Shown: positions 8,481 through 17,991 of the stretch, piece by piece
How the letters are laid out: every line of letters starts with the position of its first letter
Numbering within the stretch: the first letter of the stretch is position 1
Origin: Planctomycetota bacterium
GTDB taxonomy: Bacteria > Planctomycetota > Phycisphaerae > UBA1845 > UTPLA1
Length of the DNA: 64,000 bases
Direction of reading: 5' to 3'
NCBI GenBank assembly: GCA_015654675.1
Contig: JAATGM010000011.1
Coordinates: 62,001 to 126,000, forward strand
The notes under the pieces: generated by a model
What the model saw: the letters and a program-made list of their open reading frames with translations, nothing else
Told to the model about the DNA's origin: nothing
Database searches by the model: none
Translations under genes and position numbers: made by a program

Positions 8481-9589
8481 CAGCGTGTGATGGTGGCGTC
8501 GGCGTCGACGAATCTTCGAATCTCGGGATAGTTCGGATTCATATTCAGGAGCCGGCGAGCGAGTCGCACGGCTTCGTTGTGATGGCGAAGGACGTCCTGA
8601 TCGAGGGTTGCGATGTGGCGATGGAGATCGACGAGCTCGGCAAGGGACTGCTCGTCGTTGGGATTTAAGTCGACGGCTTTCGTGAGGGGCGCTTCGGCTT
8701 CGATGGGGCGCTTGAGCTGAAGTAGTGCGAGGGCGAGGTTCAACTGCGACGTCGGGTCGGTGGGCTGGAGTTCGACGGCCTTTTGGAAGGCGACGAGGGC
8801 TTCGTCGGGCTTTCCGAGATCGTGGCACGCGACACCCTGATTGAACCAGGCGGAGGCAACGAGCGGCTGGCGATCGCAGAAGCGGCGCCAGTTGGTGATG
8901 GCTTCGGCGAGCTTGCCCTGCTGCTGGCACACGATGGCGAGGTTGTAGACGGCGCGATCGAACGTTGGCTGCAGTTCGATGGCGCGCTGGAGATGATCGG
9001 CGGCGTCTGAGAGGCGTTCGGCGCGGCAGAGGCAGACGGCGAAGTTGTAATGATCAGTGGCCGAGAGCGGGCTGAGCTTGATGAGAACTTCGTAGTCGTG
9101 AATTGCTTCCGGGACGCGACCGAGTCGAGTCAGGGCGGCGGCGCGGCCGCGGAGGGCCGGTACGCTGGACGGTTCGGCGCGGCAGGCCGTTTCGAAACTC
9201 GCCAGGGCTTCGGGGAGGCGACCTTCCTTGAGGTGACGTTCGCCTTCCAGAGTCGCGGTGAAAGCGGCCGAGCCGGCGCCGGCTTTGGCCGCGGCGGCGT
9301 TGTCGTCGAGCTGTTGAGAGAGGGCTGCAGCGCGGGCCAGAAGTGGGTGGGGCGGCGGTGGACGTTTTGCGGGCGATGTCGCGACCCTCGGTACGGATTG
9401 GGGAGCGGGTTGCTCCCGTTCGGGCAAGTCGAGTAGCGAGAGAGTTGCAGAATTGCGCGGCGGGCTGCCGCTGACGTAGGACATGGCCGCCCATCCGGCG
9501 GTGAGCACTCCCACTCCGACGAATGTTATTGCGATGAGGCGGCGTCCAGTCACATGGATGATTCTGGGTGGCAGGGTGCGGTGCGTCAA
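8480..9589 (-). CDS. membrane-anchored TPR protein
   Basis: A protein of up to 369 residues with one N-terminal transmembrane segment (about 18-36), a Pro/Ser-rich linker, and a C-terminal array of some five to six TPR units from about residue 100 on (for example EALASFETACRAEPSSVPAL and its successors). TPR arrays hold protein partners; the partner here is unknown. No ATG start fits: TTG at 9589 or GTG at 9553 is possible, and the GTG would place two arginines directly before the membrane segment. It is coupled by a one-base overlap to the glutaredoxin-like gene. Confidence 0.8.
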   Translation of the reverse strand: MTHRTLPPRIIHVTGRRLIAITFVGVGVLTAGWAAMSYVSGSPPRNSATLSLLDLPEREQPAPQSVPRVATSPAKRPPPPHPLLARAAALSQQLDDNAAAAKAGAGSAAFTATLEGERHLKEGRLPEALASFETACRAEPSSVPALRGRAAALTRLGRVPEAIHDYEVLIKLSPLSATDHYNFAVCLCRAERLSDAADHLQRAIELQPTFDRAVYNLAIVCQQQGKLAEAITNWRRFCDRQPLVASAWFNQGVACHDLGKPDEALVAFQKAVELQPTDPTSQLNLALALLQLKRPIEAEAPLTKAVDLNPNDEQSLAELVDLHRHIATLDQDVLRHHNEAVRLARRLLNMNPNYPEIRRFVDADATITR

Positions 9590-9603
9590 CGCGGGGTGGT
9601 GGC

Positions 9604-9659
9604 AAAAAAAGGGAGAGCATCCGCGGGCGGATGAGTAGAATTCCGACCGGTGCTCTCCC
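9604..9659 (-). terminator. intrinsic terminator reading on the minus strand
   Basis: A perfect nine-base stem (GGGAGAGCA at 9611-9619 with TGCTCTCCC at 9651-9659) is followed, on the minus strand, by seven T. Within the loop a second hairpin (CATCCGC/GCGGATG, 9618-9633) competes with one arm. No minus-strand gene lies upstream before 13.2 kb, so it must end either a short unannotated transcript in 9660-9843 or a leader of the TPR gene. Confidence 0.7.
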
Positions 9660-9661
9660 GT

Positions 9662-9815
9662 CTATTCAGCTTCCCCGCCGGTGATCGTCGCAGACGCAAG
9701 CATCGCGACGACGCTACCGCCCGTAGCGCTTAACCCTCCGGTCTGGAGGTTACATGAAATCCAGCGTTGAGAGCAAGCTTGCGACGGTACCGACTTGCAG
9801 CGGTGATTTCTCCAT
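9662..9815 (-). other. hairpin-rich minus-strand unit, ncRNA or small broken ORF
   Basis: The gap before selB contains three successive stem-loops on the minus strand: CCTCC/GGAGG (9736-9750), CGCTAC/GTAGCG (9712-9728) and TCGTCGC/GCGACGA (9686-9712 region). The intrinsic terminator follows. A 21-codon ORF (9750-9815) ends in TAA, and a second open frame in another phase continues to a TAG three bases before the terminator stem. This could be a structured small RNA, a regulatory leader, or one short protein with a frameshift. No known RNA family was recognised, and a tRNA-Sec fold was looked for without success. Confidence 0.4.
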
Positions 9816-9843
9816 ACAAGTCGCGTCCGGATAGGATGTTGAC

Positions 9844-11775
9844 GTGGACGCCGCCGAACTAAATCGGGTTGTGAAGCGATTTGCGATATTGGGGACCGCG
9901 GGACACATCGACCATGGCAAGTCGTCGCTGGTTCGGGCGCTGACCGGGATCGATCCGGATCGGTTGCCGGAAGAGAAGGCGCGGGGGATGACGATTGAGC
10001 TGGGATTTGCACATTTGGAATTGCCGAATGCGCGGCTGGGGATTGTGGATGTTCCCGGGCACGAGCGGTTTGTGCGGACGATGGTGGCGGGCGCGACGGG
10101 GGTCGATCTTGCGGCGCTGGTGGTGGCGGCGGATGACGGTGTGATGCCGCAGACGCTGGAGCACATGGAGATCCTGAGTTTCCTGGGGGTGGAACGCGGC
10201 GTGGTGGTTGTCAGCAAATGCGACGTGGTGACGGTCGATCGGGTGGGAGAGGTGGCGCGGCAGGTTGTCGAGGCGGCGCGCGGGACGGCGATCGAGGGTT
10301 GGCGGGCTATCGGTGTTTCGAACGTACGGAGCGACGGGCTGGCAGAGCTTCGAAGTGAACTCGCGCGGCTGGTGTCGGGCCTTCCGTCGCGCGATTCGGA
10401 CGGATTGTTTCGCATGGCGATCGATCGAGTATTCGCGGTGAAGGGTCGCGGGACGGTCGTGACGGGTTCGGTCCTGCAGGGGCGAGCAGAGGCGGGGCAG
10501 ACGCTGGAGTTGTTGCCTTCGGGAATCGCGTGCAAGGTGCGCGAGATGCAGACGCATGGGGAATCGGCGACGGTGACCGCGGTTGGGCAACGAGCGGCAA
10601 TGAACCTGACGGGCGTCGATCGTGAGAAGATCGAGCGGGGAGATGAACTGGCAACGCCGGGCGCGCTGGTAGCGAGTCGCTATGTTGATGGGCGTATTCG
10701 CGTTTCGGTTCGACGAGAACGCGGGTTGGTGTCGCATCGGCGCGTGCGGGTATCGATGGGAACGCGCGAAGAGTTCGCGGTCGCAGTTTGCCTGGAGGGC
10801 GAGCAGATCGCAGCCGGGCTGACGGGGCTGGTACAGCTTCGATTTGACGGGCCGATGGTGGCTGCGCATGGGCAGCGCTTCATCGTTCGGGACGGGAATG
10901 GGGAGGCGACGATCGGGGGAGGCGCGGTGCTTCGGCCTGTCTCGCGAAGATTGAAGGGGTCGGTCGAGGAGACGTCGGCGCTGGCGCGGTTGGAATCGGC
11001 CGATGCGGCGGAGCGGATGGAAGGCGTACTGGCTGCGAGCGGGTTTCAGATTCCGACGGCGGAGCGACTGGCGGTGTTGGCCGGGGTATCAGTAGCGATC
11101 GCTGCGCGAGCGCTGGTCGAGGCGCGGCTCGGCGGTGCGCTGGTGAAGATCGGGACGATTGAGGCACATCGGGCGGGGATTGATGGATTAGAGGAGCGGG
11201 CGCTGGCGCACCTGCGGCGACATCATGCGCGGAATCGGCAGGAGCCGGGCGTGCTGGTTGATCGATTTGTCGGCTGGCTGGAAGGGCGAAGCGCGGCTGG
11301 ATGCGGGCGGGCGCTACTGGCGCGGATGCGCGAAGCGGGGCGGGTCATCGTGCGCGGGCCGTACGTGTCGAGCCGCGAGTTTCGGCCGGCGTTGTCGGCG
11401 GACGATGCGGCGCTGGTGGAGCGACTGGTGGCGGAGATTGCGGCGGCCGGGCTTGATCCGCCCGAGTGGGGGAAGCTCAAGGTCGTGGCCGATCTTTCGC
11501 GACCGCGGAGCGCGATGTTGAAAGAATTGGCGCGGACGGAGGCGCGGCTGGTGCAGGTCGGGCCGGAGTTAATCGCGGACGCGGCAGCCATCGCGAGACT
11601 GAAAGAGGCAGTGGGGGAGCTGGGACGCGGCGGGCGGCGATTCAAGCTTGCGGAGGTGCGCGACGCATTGAAGCTGTCGCGGCGGGCCGTCCTGCCGATG
11701 TTGGAGTATCTGGATCGAACAGGAGTGACGCGGCGTATCGGGGATGAGCGAGTGCTGGCGGGAACAACAACATGA
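9844..11775 (+). CDS. selB: selenocysteine-specific elongation factor SelB
   Basis: Translation factor that delivers Sec-tRNA to UGA codons marked by a SECIS element. It has 643 residues, normal for SelB. The N-terminal EF-Tu-like GTPase carries [12 protein letters not shown] (17-28), GMTIELGFA and DVPGHERFV, with SKCD as the guanine-recognition motif. Two beta-barrel domains follow, and the C-terminal third is made of winged-helix units that bind SECIS RNA. GTG at 9844 has AGGAT upstream; GTG at 9871 would begin directly at the G domain and is the alternative. The stop overlaps the selA start by ATGA. Confidence 0.95.
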   Translation: MDAAELNRVVKRFAILGTAGHIDHGKSSLVRALTGIDPDRLPEEKARGMTIELGFAHLELPNARLGIVDVPGHERFVRTMVAGATGVDLAALVVAADDGVMPQTLEHMEILSFLGVERGVVVVSKCDVVTVDRVGEVARQVVEAARGTAIEGWRAIGVSNVRSDGLAELRSELARLVSGLPSRDSDGLFRMAIDRVFAVKGRGTVVTGSVLQGRAEAGQTLELLPSGIACKVREMQTHGESATVTAVGQRAAMNLTGVDREKIERGDELATPGALVASRYVDGRIRVSVRRERGLVSHRRVRVSMGTREEFAVAVCLEGEQIAAGLTGLVQLRFDGPMVAAHGQRFIVRDGNGEATIGGGAVLRPVSRRLKGSVEETSALARLESADAAERMEGVLAASGFQIPTAERLAVLAGVSVAIAARALVEARLGGALVKIGTIEAHRAGIDGLEERALAHLRRHHARNRQEPGVLVDRFVGWLEGRSAAGCGRALLARMREAGRVIVRGPYVSSREFRPALSADDAALVERLVAEIAAAGLDPPEWGKLKVVADLSRPRSAMLKELARTEARLVQVGPELIADAAAIARLKEAVGELGRGGRRFKLAEVRDALKLSRRAVLPMLEYLDRTGVTRRIGDERVLAGTTT

Positions 11776-13181
11776 AAGCACGACAGGAGAAGGTGGAGCG
11801 GAGCGGGCGGGCGGCGTTGCCGTCGATGACTGAGCTCTTGACGGCGGCGGATGGGGATGCCCGTTTTGGGAAAGAGGTGCGGGCGTCGGTTACGCATGCG
11901 CTCACCGCGGCGGTGGACGAGGCGCGACGGGCTATGGGGCCATCTGACGTGGCACCGTCGGTGGACGCATTAATGGCGAGGGCGCATGGGCTGCTCGGCG
12001 GGCAGGCGCGGCGCGGGCTGGCGGCGGTAGTCAACGCGACTGGGATCGTCTTGCATACGAATCTGGGGCGTGCGCCGCTGGCGGACTGCGCGATCGAAGC
12101 CATCACTGCGACGGCGCGCGGATATTGCAACCTTGAACTTGATCTGGAGAGCGGCGAGCGCGGGCGGCGCGGGGAACGATGCGAGGAATTGTTGCGAGAG
12201 TTGACGGGATGCGAGGCGGCGCTGGTGGTCAACAACAACGCGGCGGCGACGATGTTGGTGCTGGCGGCGCTGGCCGGCGGGCGTGAGGTGATTGTTTCGC
12301 GCGGACAATTGATCGAGATCGGCGGGTCGTATCGCCTGCCGGATGTGATGGCGGCGGGCGGGGCGGTGTTGCGCGAGGTGGGGACGACGAACCGTACGCG
12401 GCTGAGCGATTATTCGGAGGCGATCGGCGAGCGGACCGCGATGCTGATGCGGGTTCATCCCAGCAACTATCGCGTGGTGGGATTCGCCGAGTCGCCGGGA
12501 GCCGAGGAACTCGGACGGCTGGCGCGCGAGCGGCGAGTGCATTTTTTTGATGATCTGGGGAGCGGGGCGATTGTTGACGACGCGATGTGGCGGGCGGCGG
12601 GCGAGCCGATGGCGCGGGAGAGTTTGCGGGCCGGTGCAGATGTTGTGTCATTCAGCGGCGACAAGCTTTTGGGCGGGCCGCAGGCGGGGATTGTGTTGGG
12701 GCGGCGCGAAGTGGTTGAGCGCATCCGCAAGCACCCCATGGCTCGGGCGGTGCGGATCGACAAACTGACGGTCGCGGCGCTACAGGTGACGCTTGAACTT
12801 TATCTTGAGCCGGAACGCGCGGTGCGAGAGATTCCGACGCTGGCGATGTTGCGTGCCAGTGAAGCCGAGTTGCGGGGGCGGGCGGAAGGGCTGGCGGCGG
12901 AACTGTCGGCTGCGTTTCCGGGGGAATCATTTGAGGTAGCCGGGGAAGAGAGCTTTGCCGGGGGTGGTGCGCTGCCGGCGTGGCCGATGGCAACATTCGT
13001 CGTTCGGTGGCACCCAACGGCCGTTGCGGCCGGGGAGGCGGCGCGGCTGTTGCGGACCGCGCGGCGTGCCGTGCTGGTTCGCGTTCGCGAAGGGGCGATT
13101 TTGTTCGATAGTCGCACAGTCTCGCGCGACGACCATGCCGTGATCGTTGCAGCGATAGCAGAGGTCGTCGGGCGGAAATGA
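11772..13181 (+). CDS. selA: L-seryl-tRNA(Sec) selenium transferase SelA
   Basis: PLP-dependent enzyme that turns seryl-tRNA(Sec) into selenocysteinyl-tRNA using selenophosphate. The 469 residues show VVNATGIVLHTNLGR (87-101) and the PLP lysine in FSGDKLLGGPQAG (Lys298), both diagnostic. It is translated from an ATG overlapping the selB stop. The pair implies that the organism makes selenoproteins, yet selC, selD and any selenoprotein are not evident in this window. Confidence 0.95.
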   Translation: MKARQEKVERSGRAALPSMTELLTAADGDARFGKEVRASVTHALTAAVDEARRAMGPSDVAPSVDALMARAHGLLGGQARRGLAAVVNATGIVLHTNLGRAPLADCAIEAITATARGYCNLELDLESGERGRRGERCEELLRELTGCEAALVVNNNAAATMLVLAALAGGREVIVSRGQLIEIGGSYRLPDVMAAGGAVLREVGTTNRTRLSDYSEAIGERTAMLMRVHPSNYRVVGFAESPGAEELGRLARERRVHFFDDLGSGAIVDDAMWRAAGEPMARESLRAGADVVSFSGDKLLGGPQAGIVLGRREVVERIRKHPMARAVRIDKLTVAALQVTLELYLEPERAVREIPTLAMLRASEAELRGRAEGLAAELSAAFPGESFEVAGEESFAGGGALPAWPMATFVVRWHPTAVAAGEAARLLRTARRAVLVRVREGAILFDSRTVSRDDHAVIVAAIAEVVGRK

Positions 13182-13183
13182 AA

Positions 13184-13208
13184 AAGCCCCGGTCGATGAC
13201 CGGGGCTT
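13184..13208 (-). terminator. intrinsic terminator between convergent genes
   Basis: An 11-base perfect stem (AAGCCCCGGTC/GACCGGGGCTT) with a three-base loop. The five A on the left give a T run on the minus strand, so it mainly terminates the dehydrogenase gene ending at 13238. It lies immediately after the selA stop and may stop that transcript too. Confidence 0.85.
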
Positions 13209-13237
13209 GCAGGGGATTGAGTTTCAAATTGCCAGTC

Positions 13238-14614
13238 TTAGGGCGTGACCGTGTTGTCGTCGAGGCGGTAGATCGCGTTACGACAGAGGGCAAGGATGTG
13301 CCCGTCCGGCAGCGTGACGAGGCCGTAGACCGCGCCGGCGTCCTCCGGCGACTGCCAGGCGTCGCCGTAATAGACGACCAGGTCGAAGGCGCTCTTTGGG
13401 TAGTGCATCCGGCCGACACGGCCGAGCGACGGGCCTATGATCGGTGGGAACTGAACAAGGGCGCCGTAGGAATAGAGCACGTCACCCTGTGCGTCGGCAC
13501 GGTAAACGTTTGAGCGAATGATCGCGATACTGCTGAGCTCCGGGAGCGGCTTACTCCCCGCGAAATCGAGGGCGGGATTCGCAAAAAGAAATCCGCCGGC
13601 TGAGAGAAGCGACTCGAAGCTGGCGTTCGCCGTTCCCTGAACAATTGGATAGCCGTAATTTCCGCCCGGCGTAACGACGTTCAATTCGTCGCTGACCTGC
13701 CAGCCGCGCTCAGTGGCCCACATCTGATTGTCGAGCGGATCCCATGCGAACGCGGTGGGGAATCGGAATCCCCATGCATAGGCGGAATTGCCGCCGATTG
13801 GATTGTCGGCGGGGATGGTGCCGTCCAGGTTCACGCGGTGAATCTTGCCGGCAGGGATATTCACATCGGTGTTTTGTGCGTTGATGCGGGTGCCCCAATC
13901 GCCGTGACCGAAGTAAAGCTTCTGGTCCGGGCCGATGCTGCACGTCGTGATACCATCTTCCGCGAAGGGGATGGCGAGCGTGCCGGGGTCGCGCGGCGAA
14001 TAGTGGAAGAGGATGACCTCGGCGGCCGGATTCAGATTGTTGAACGGGAAGCTCGAGACGCGACTTTCGAGGCATTCCGGTTCGGACGTGGTATCGGCGT
14101 CGGTCGTGCTGCGGTTGTAAGTCAGGTACATCAGCGCGGGCGTGACACCCGGCGGACTGAAGCAAATGCCGAGCAGACCGCGCGTTTCGGCGGCGTTTAC
14201 GTTCAGGTCGAGGACGACCTGGGGATTGGCGGGGTTATTGGGATCGAGGCGGCGGACGCGGCCGGTCTCGCGCTCGGTGAAATAGACCATGCCATCCGGA
14301 CCGACGGCGCCGGCATGGGGCTCATCAACCAGGCCGGTTAATAGCGTCCCGTTCAAGTTCGGGGCATAGCCGGCGGGAATGCCGATTTTCAGGGGCACGA
14401 CCGGGCTGGATTGGGCTTCCAAGTCCGCCTTGAGCGGATCCGGTGCGTTGTTGATCGCAGTAATCAGAAGCTGGCTTCCAATGCTGAGGATTGCGCCTAA
14501 CGGGCTGTTTACAAAGCCGGAACCGAAGCTCAGGAGCTGGCCGCAGCCGGTCGTCATGAGCGCGGCCGTGATGGTTGCGGTGAGGACGGCCGGTTTGACA
14601 TAAGATCGAGACAC
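13238..14614 (-). CDS. PQQ-type glucose/sorbosone dehydrogenase-like lipoprotein
   Basis: Exported six-bladed beta-propeller of the soluble quinoprotein glucose/sorbosone dehydrogenase family, 458 residues. The signal peptide ends in the lipobox MTTGC (Cys near 24), so it is probably lipid-anchored. Family signatures include AGAVGPDGMVYFTERETGRVRRLD, LLGICFSPP, YFGHGDWG and ATERGWQVSDELNVV...GGNYGYP. It likely oxidises a sugar or aldose in the periplasm, but the substrate is unknown and some relatives act only as binding propellers. The GTG start at 14614 is supported by GGGGAGG eight bases upstream. An intrinsic terminator follows. Confidence 0.83.
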   Translation of the reverse strand: MSRSYVKPAVLTATITAALMTTGCGQLLSFGSGFVNSPLGAILSIGSQLLITAINNAPDPLKADLEAQSSPVVPLKIGIPAGYAPNLNGTLLTGLVDEPHAGAVGPDGMVYFTERETGRVRRLDPNNPANPQVVLDLNVNAAETRGLLGICFSPPGVTPALMYLTYNRSTTDADTTSEPECLESRVSSFPFNNLNPAAEVILFHYSPRDPGTLAIPFAEDGITTCSIGPDQKLYFGHGDWGTRINAQNTDVNIPAGKIHRVNLDGTIPADNPIGGNSAYAWGFRFPTAFAWDPLDNQMWATERGWQVSDELNVVTPGGNYGYPIVQGTANASFESLLSAGGFLFANPALDFAGSKPLPELSSIAIIRSNVYRADAQGDVLYSYGALVQFPPIIGPSLGRVGRMHYPKSAFDLVVYYGDAWQSPEDAGAVYGLVTLPDGHILALCRNAIYRLDDNTVTP

Positions 14615-14960
14615 TTTGGAAACCTCCCCTGGTTAAGTGGAAATCCAGACACCCAAAAGGCCGTCGTGCGAAATGTTCTCGGACGGCCAACCTGCGAGGT
14701 TGAGAAAGGGTAACGGAAGGGTTTGGGGGGTGCAAGAAGATTTCGAGGCCAGGGCCGGGCGGGTGAACTGAGGATGCCGAACGGGTAAAAAACGCCGTAT
14801 CGTGTATGGAATCGCGACTTTCGGCCGTTTGCGGTGGGTCGCGAGTTGAGAGCGCGACGATTACAAAGGCGATAGACGCCTGATCGCTCGTCTTGTGGGC
14901 GATTCGATGCCCGGGTCCTATTGGTTGTGGACGCGGCGAGCATGTTCGACGTGACGTTCA
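14615..14960. other. 346-base gap, no gene seen
   Basis: Lies between the start of the dehydrogenase gene and the end of the kinase-TPR gene, both on the minus strand. It should hold the dehydrogenase promoter. Short open frames cross it but have no ribosome binding site or recognisable protein. No clear intrinsic terminator for the kinase gene was found. Confidence 0.5.
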
Positions 14961-17114
14961 CTATTGGGAATTGCGCTGGGATGTGTCCCGCAATCGACTG
15001 CGGATCGCGAGGGCTTCATCGCGGCACTGTTGCTCGGCTGCGGAGTCGCCTGACGCCTTCAGTGTGTCGGCTATGTTTTCGAGGGAGTCGGCGACGGAGG
15101 GGTGGTCGTCGCCGTAGAACTTTCGGCGAATTGCCAGGGCCTGGCGGAGTAGCGGTTCGGCGGCGCGCGGGTCATTTCGCATGTGCAGGGTCAGGGTGGC
15201 CCAATTGGAAAGGAATATCGCTGTTTCCGGGTCGGCGTTGCCTCGGGCGCGTATGCGCGTGTCGAGCGCTTCGCGGAGCAGGGCGTCGGCCTCGGTGTAC
15301 TTGCCGCGGCGAAACATGACGAGCCCGAGGTTAGTCAGGGCGGCGGCGAGATCGGCCGGGTCGGCCTCGGGATGAGCGCGGTGAATATCGAGCGCCTGGC
15401 GGAGTAGCGGCTCCGCGTCGGCGAATCGCATTTCGAGGATTCGAAGCGTGGCGATGTCGTTGAGTGATGCGCCGACCGTGAGATCGCGCGGGCCGAGCAG
15501 GTTTTCGCGAATTACCTTCGCGGCGTTGTAGTAGGCCCCGGCGTCGGCATATTTGCCCTGGTTCTTCAGGGAGCGGGCCAGATCGTGGGAGGTGTCGGCG
15601 ACGGTGAGATTTTCATCGCCGAGCGCCGCACGCTGCAACTCCAATGCGCGGCGCAGGTGCGTTTCGGCCAACTCATAGGCGCCCAGCGTGACATAGCCGT
15701 TGCCGAGTGTGGCGTGAAGCGAGCCGGCGACTTCGGGTTGCTGCCCTAACTCGGAATCGACGCGGCCCGAGGCCTGATCGAGGACTTCGCGAAGCGTCAC
15801 TTCACCGCGCTTGGCTTTGGAGGGCTCAAACCATTCCAGCATTTGCTGTGTGTACTTTGCGATGGCGAGGGCCTTGTTTCTCTCGCGACGAAGGTGGGCG
15901 GCCTGGACGCTTGCGAAAACGGCCGACGCGACGATGAGCAGAATGAGCGCGGCGGCCAGGGCGGCGGCGAGCGTGTGCCGCGCGACGAGTTTTCGTAGCT
16001 GGTAACCAATCGTCGGCGGGCGCGCAAGAACCGGGCGGTGGGTCAGGTAGAGGGCGATGTCGTCGCGAAGGGCGGCGACGCTGTCGTAGCGCCGGGATGC
16101 GTCCTTCTCAACTGCCTTCAGGATGATGGTTTCGAGGTCGCCGCGAAGCGTTCGATCGAGTTCGCCCGGGCGCGGGGGTGGCTGATCGCATATGACGCGG
16201 ACCGCTTCCGGCAGCGTCAGGCCCTTTAAATCGAACGGAAGCCGATCGGTCAGCAATTCAAAGAGGATGATTCCGAGGGAATATACGTCGGTGCGGGTGT
16301 CAATCTGGTCGGCGATTCCGCGGGCTTGTTCCGGGCTCATAAAGGCGAGGGTGCCGCGAATTCGACCGACGTCGGTGTCGAGGGTTTGCGCGCTGAATTC
16401 GGGGTCTTCGATTCTTGCCAGGCCGAAGTCGAGCACTTTCGGGGTTCCGTCGGACTCAACCAAGATATTTGTGGGTTTCAGATCGCGGTGGATGACGCCG
16501 CGCTGGTGAGCGTACGTGACGGCGTCGCACACGCGGAGGAAGAGCTCGAGCCGGGCCGGCCGGCGAAGGGCTCGGGTTTTCGCGAATTCGGTGAGCGGCA
16601 CACCGTTGACCAGCTCCATCGCGAAAAACGGGGAGAGGTCGGCCGTGGTGCCCGAGGCGTAGATGGCGGCGATGGAAGCATGCTTAAGGCGAGCGAGGGC
16701 TTCGATTTCGCGCTGGAAGAGCTTGAGTCGTGAGCCGTCCGCGAACGGGCCTTCGCGGACGCGCTTAATAGCTACGGGGCGGCGTGGTTCGAGTTGTTCG
16801 GCCTCGAAGACACGTCCCATGCCGCCGGCGCCGATGGGACGGATGATCCGGAAGCCGGTGACTTCGCCAACGGCGCCGTCGTCGGCTGCATGAGGCGGAT
16901 GGTCCAGTATTGCGATGACGTGCCGGCAGCGATCGATGATGGCCTCATCGGCGCGGGCTTCCGCAAGCCAGCTTTTGCAGTTCGGGCAAGTGGCGACATG
17001 CTGATGGAGATCGGGCGAGCTACCCGCGTCGTCCGAAGCGGCGAGGAATCGTTCAAGCTCTTCGTCGCCCGGACAGCCGACCATACAGTCATGCTCCTCA
17101 GACGATATTGGCAT
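14961..17114 (-). CDS. Ser/Thr protein kinase with zinc-finger head and TPR tail
   Basis: Large membrane kinase of about 717 residues. Near the N-terminus HVATCPNC gives the His-x3-Cys-x2-Cys pattern of zinc-finger anti-sigma heads. The Hanks-type kinase domain follows, with PVAIKRV, HRDLKPTNI, DFGLA and an APE-like SPEQ. A transmembrane helix (ALAAALILLIVASAVFA) separates it from about six TPR or kinesin-light-chain-like repeats to the end. The gene overlaps or abuts the ECF sigma gene upstream, suggesting that it controls that sigma factor. The frame is open to a TTG at 17150, where it would overlap the sigma gene by 7 bases; the ATG at 17114 is preferred. Confidence 0.9.
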   Translation of the reverse strand: MPISSEEHDCMVGCPGDEELERFLAASDDAGSSPDLHQHVATCPNCKSWLAEARADEAIIDRCRHVIAILDHPPHAADDGAVGEVTGFRIIRPIGAGGMGRVFEAEQLEPRRPVAIKRVREGPFADGSRLKLFQREIEALARLKHASIAAIYASGTTADLSPFFAMELVNGVPLTEFAKTRALRRPARLELFLRVCDAVTYAHQRGVIHRDLKPTNILVESDGTPKVLDFGLARIEDPEFSAQTLDTDVGRIRGTLAFMSPEQARGIADQIDTRTDVYSLGIILFELLTDRLPFDLKGLTLPEAVRVICDQPPPRPGELDRTLRGDLETIILKAVEKDASRRYDSVAALRDDIALYLTHRPVLARPPTIGYQLRKLVARHTLAAALAAALILLIVASAVFASVQAAHLRRERNKALAIAKYTQQMLEWFEPSKAKRGEVTLREVLDQASGRVDSELGQQPEVAGSLHATLGNGYVTLGAYELAETHLRRALELQRAALGDENLTVADTSHDLARSLKNQGKYADAGAYYNAAKVIRENLLGPRDLTVGASLNDIATLRILEMRFADAEPLLRQALDIHRAHPEADPADLAAALTNLGLVMFRRGKYTEADALLREALDTRIRARGNADPETAIFLSNWATLTLHMRNDPRAAEPLLRQALAIRRKFYGDDHPSVADSLENIADTLKASGDSAAEQQCRDEALAIRSRLRDTSQRNSQ

Positions 17115-17143
17115 CGACGCCGGTAAGTCTGCCGCGCGGACGC

Positions 17144-17800
17144 TTACCAATCGTTTTGGACGTTTGCGAGGAGTTCGCGGGCGCGTCGGAGTACGCGCCG
17201 CTTCGCGCCGAATACCGCGTTTTCGGTCATCTGGAGGCGCTCGGCGACCTGTGAGGCGGACAACCCCTGGCAGGCGAACAACTCGAAGGCCTCGAACGTC
17301 CGGGGCTCGACTTCACGACGAACGGCGACGAGACAGTCACGCAGAATGGCGTTCTGCCATTCGTCATCCCATACGGCGGACATGGACTCATCGTCGGCGG
17401 CGCGGTCGAAAAAGCCCGTTCCGCCGTTGGAATCGGCCATCTGGACCTCGGCGCGAGTGGCCCGCCGCCGGCGCAGGTTCAGAATCTGATTGCGGGCGAT
17501 GCCAAAGAGCCATTCGCGCAGGCGACCGCGCTCGCGGTCATATTTCCCGGCCTGGTAGGCCCGGCAGAACTCGGCGAGCACCTGTTGTGTCGCGTCTTCG
17601 GCGTCGGCGGCGGTAAGCCCGAGACGCTGTGCGTAAGTCACGATCAGCGGCCGATAACGATTTACGTACTGGCCCCAGATGACGCGATTAGACGGGTCTT
17701 TCAAGCCATCGAGCAGAAAACTGCTGGTGACCGAGACTTGCGCTGAATCGTCGGGAGAACCGGGCAATGCCTTCTCCGGGGACTTTGACATGATCGGCAC
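17144..17800 (-). CDS. ECF-type RNA polymerase sigma factor
   Basis: 218-residue sigma-70 family protein of the extracytoplasmic-function type. Region 2 holds DAEDATQQVLAEFCRAY and the helix REWLFGIARNQILNLRRRR. Region 4 ends with a helix-turn-helix (LSASQVAERLQMTENAVFGAKRRVLRRAREL). The extended N-terminus (about 50 residues) and the spacer between regions are typical of planctomycete ECFs. It lies directly upstream of, and may overlap, the kinase-TPR gene with the anti-sigma-like finger, forming a sigma/kinase module. It probably recruits polymerase to promoters outside this window or to its own. Confidence 0.9.
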   Translation of the reverse strand: MPIMSKSPEKALPGSPDDSAQVSVTSSFLLDGLKDPSNRVIWGQYVNRYRPLIVTYAQRLGLTAADAEDATQQVLAEFCRAYQAGKYDRERGRLREWLFGIARNQILNLRRRRATRAEVQMADSNGGTGFFDRAADDESMSAVWDDEWQNAILRDCLVAVRREVEPRTFEAFELFACQGLSASQVAERLQMTENAVFGAKRRVLRRARELLANVQNDW

Positions 17801-17991
17801 GCAACTTCGGTTATTCTACAGGAAGTCGGGTGCACGCTGCGCAAGGTAAAAAGTCTTCCTATCGCGGCAGATGGGACGGTCGGGGAACCAATTACCTGTG
17901 TCGGACTGAATCGGGTTCGCTGGATGGCGGTTCGTCCGCCAACGCGTTTTGAGCGAGGTCGGCAGGTTCAGAAAAAGCGAGGGAGCACGTC

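Noticed and set aside
9660-9843. tRNA-Sec (selC) beside selB
   Set aside because: No stretch gave a UCA anticodon loop with acceptor, D and T arms. A GGTTCGA-like T-loop is absent.
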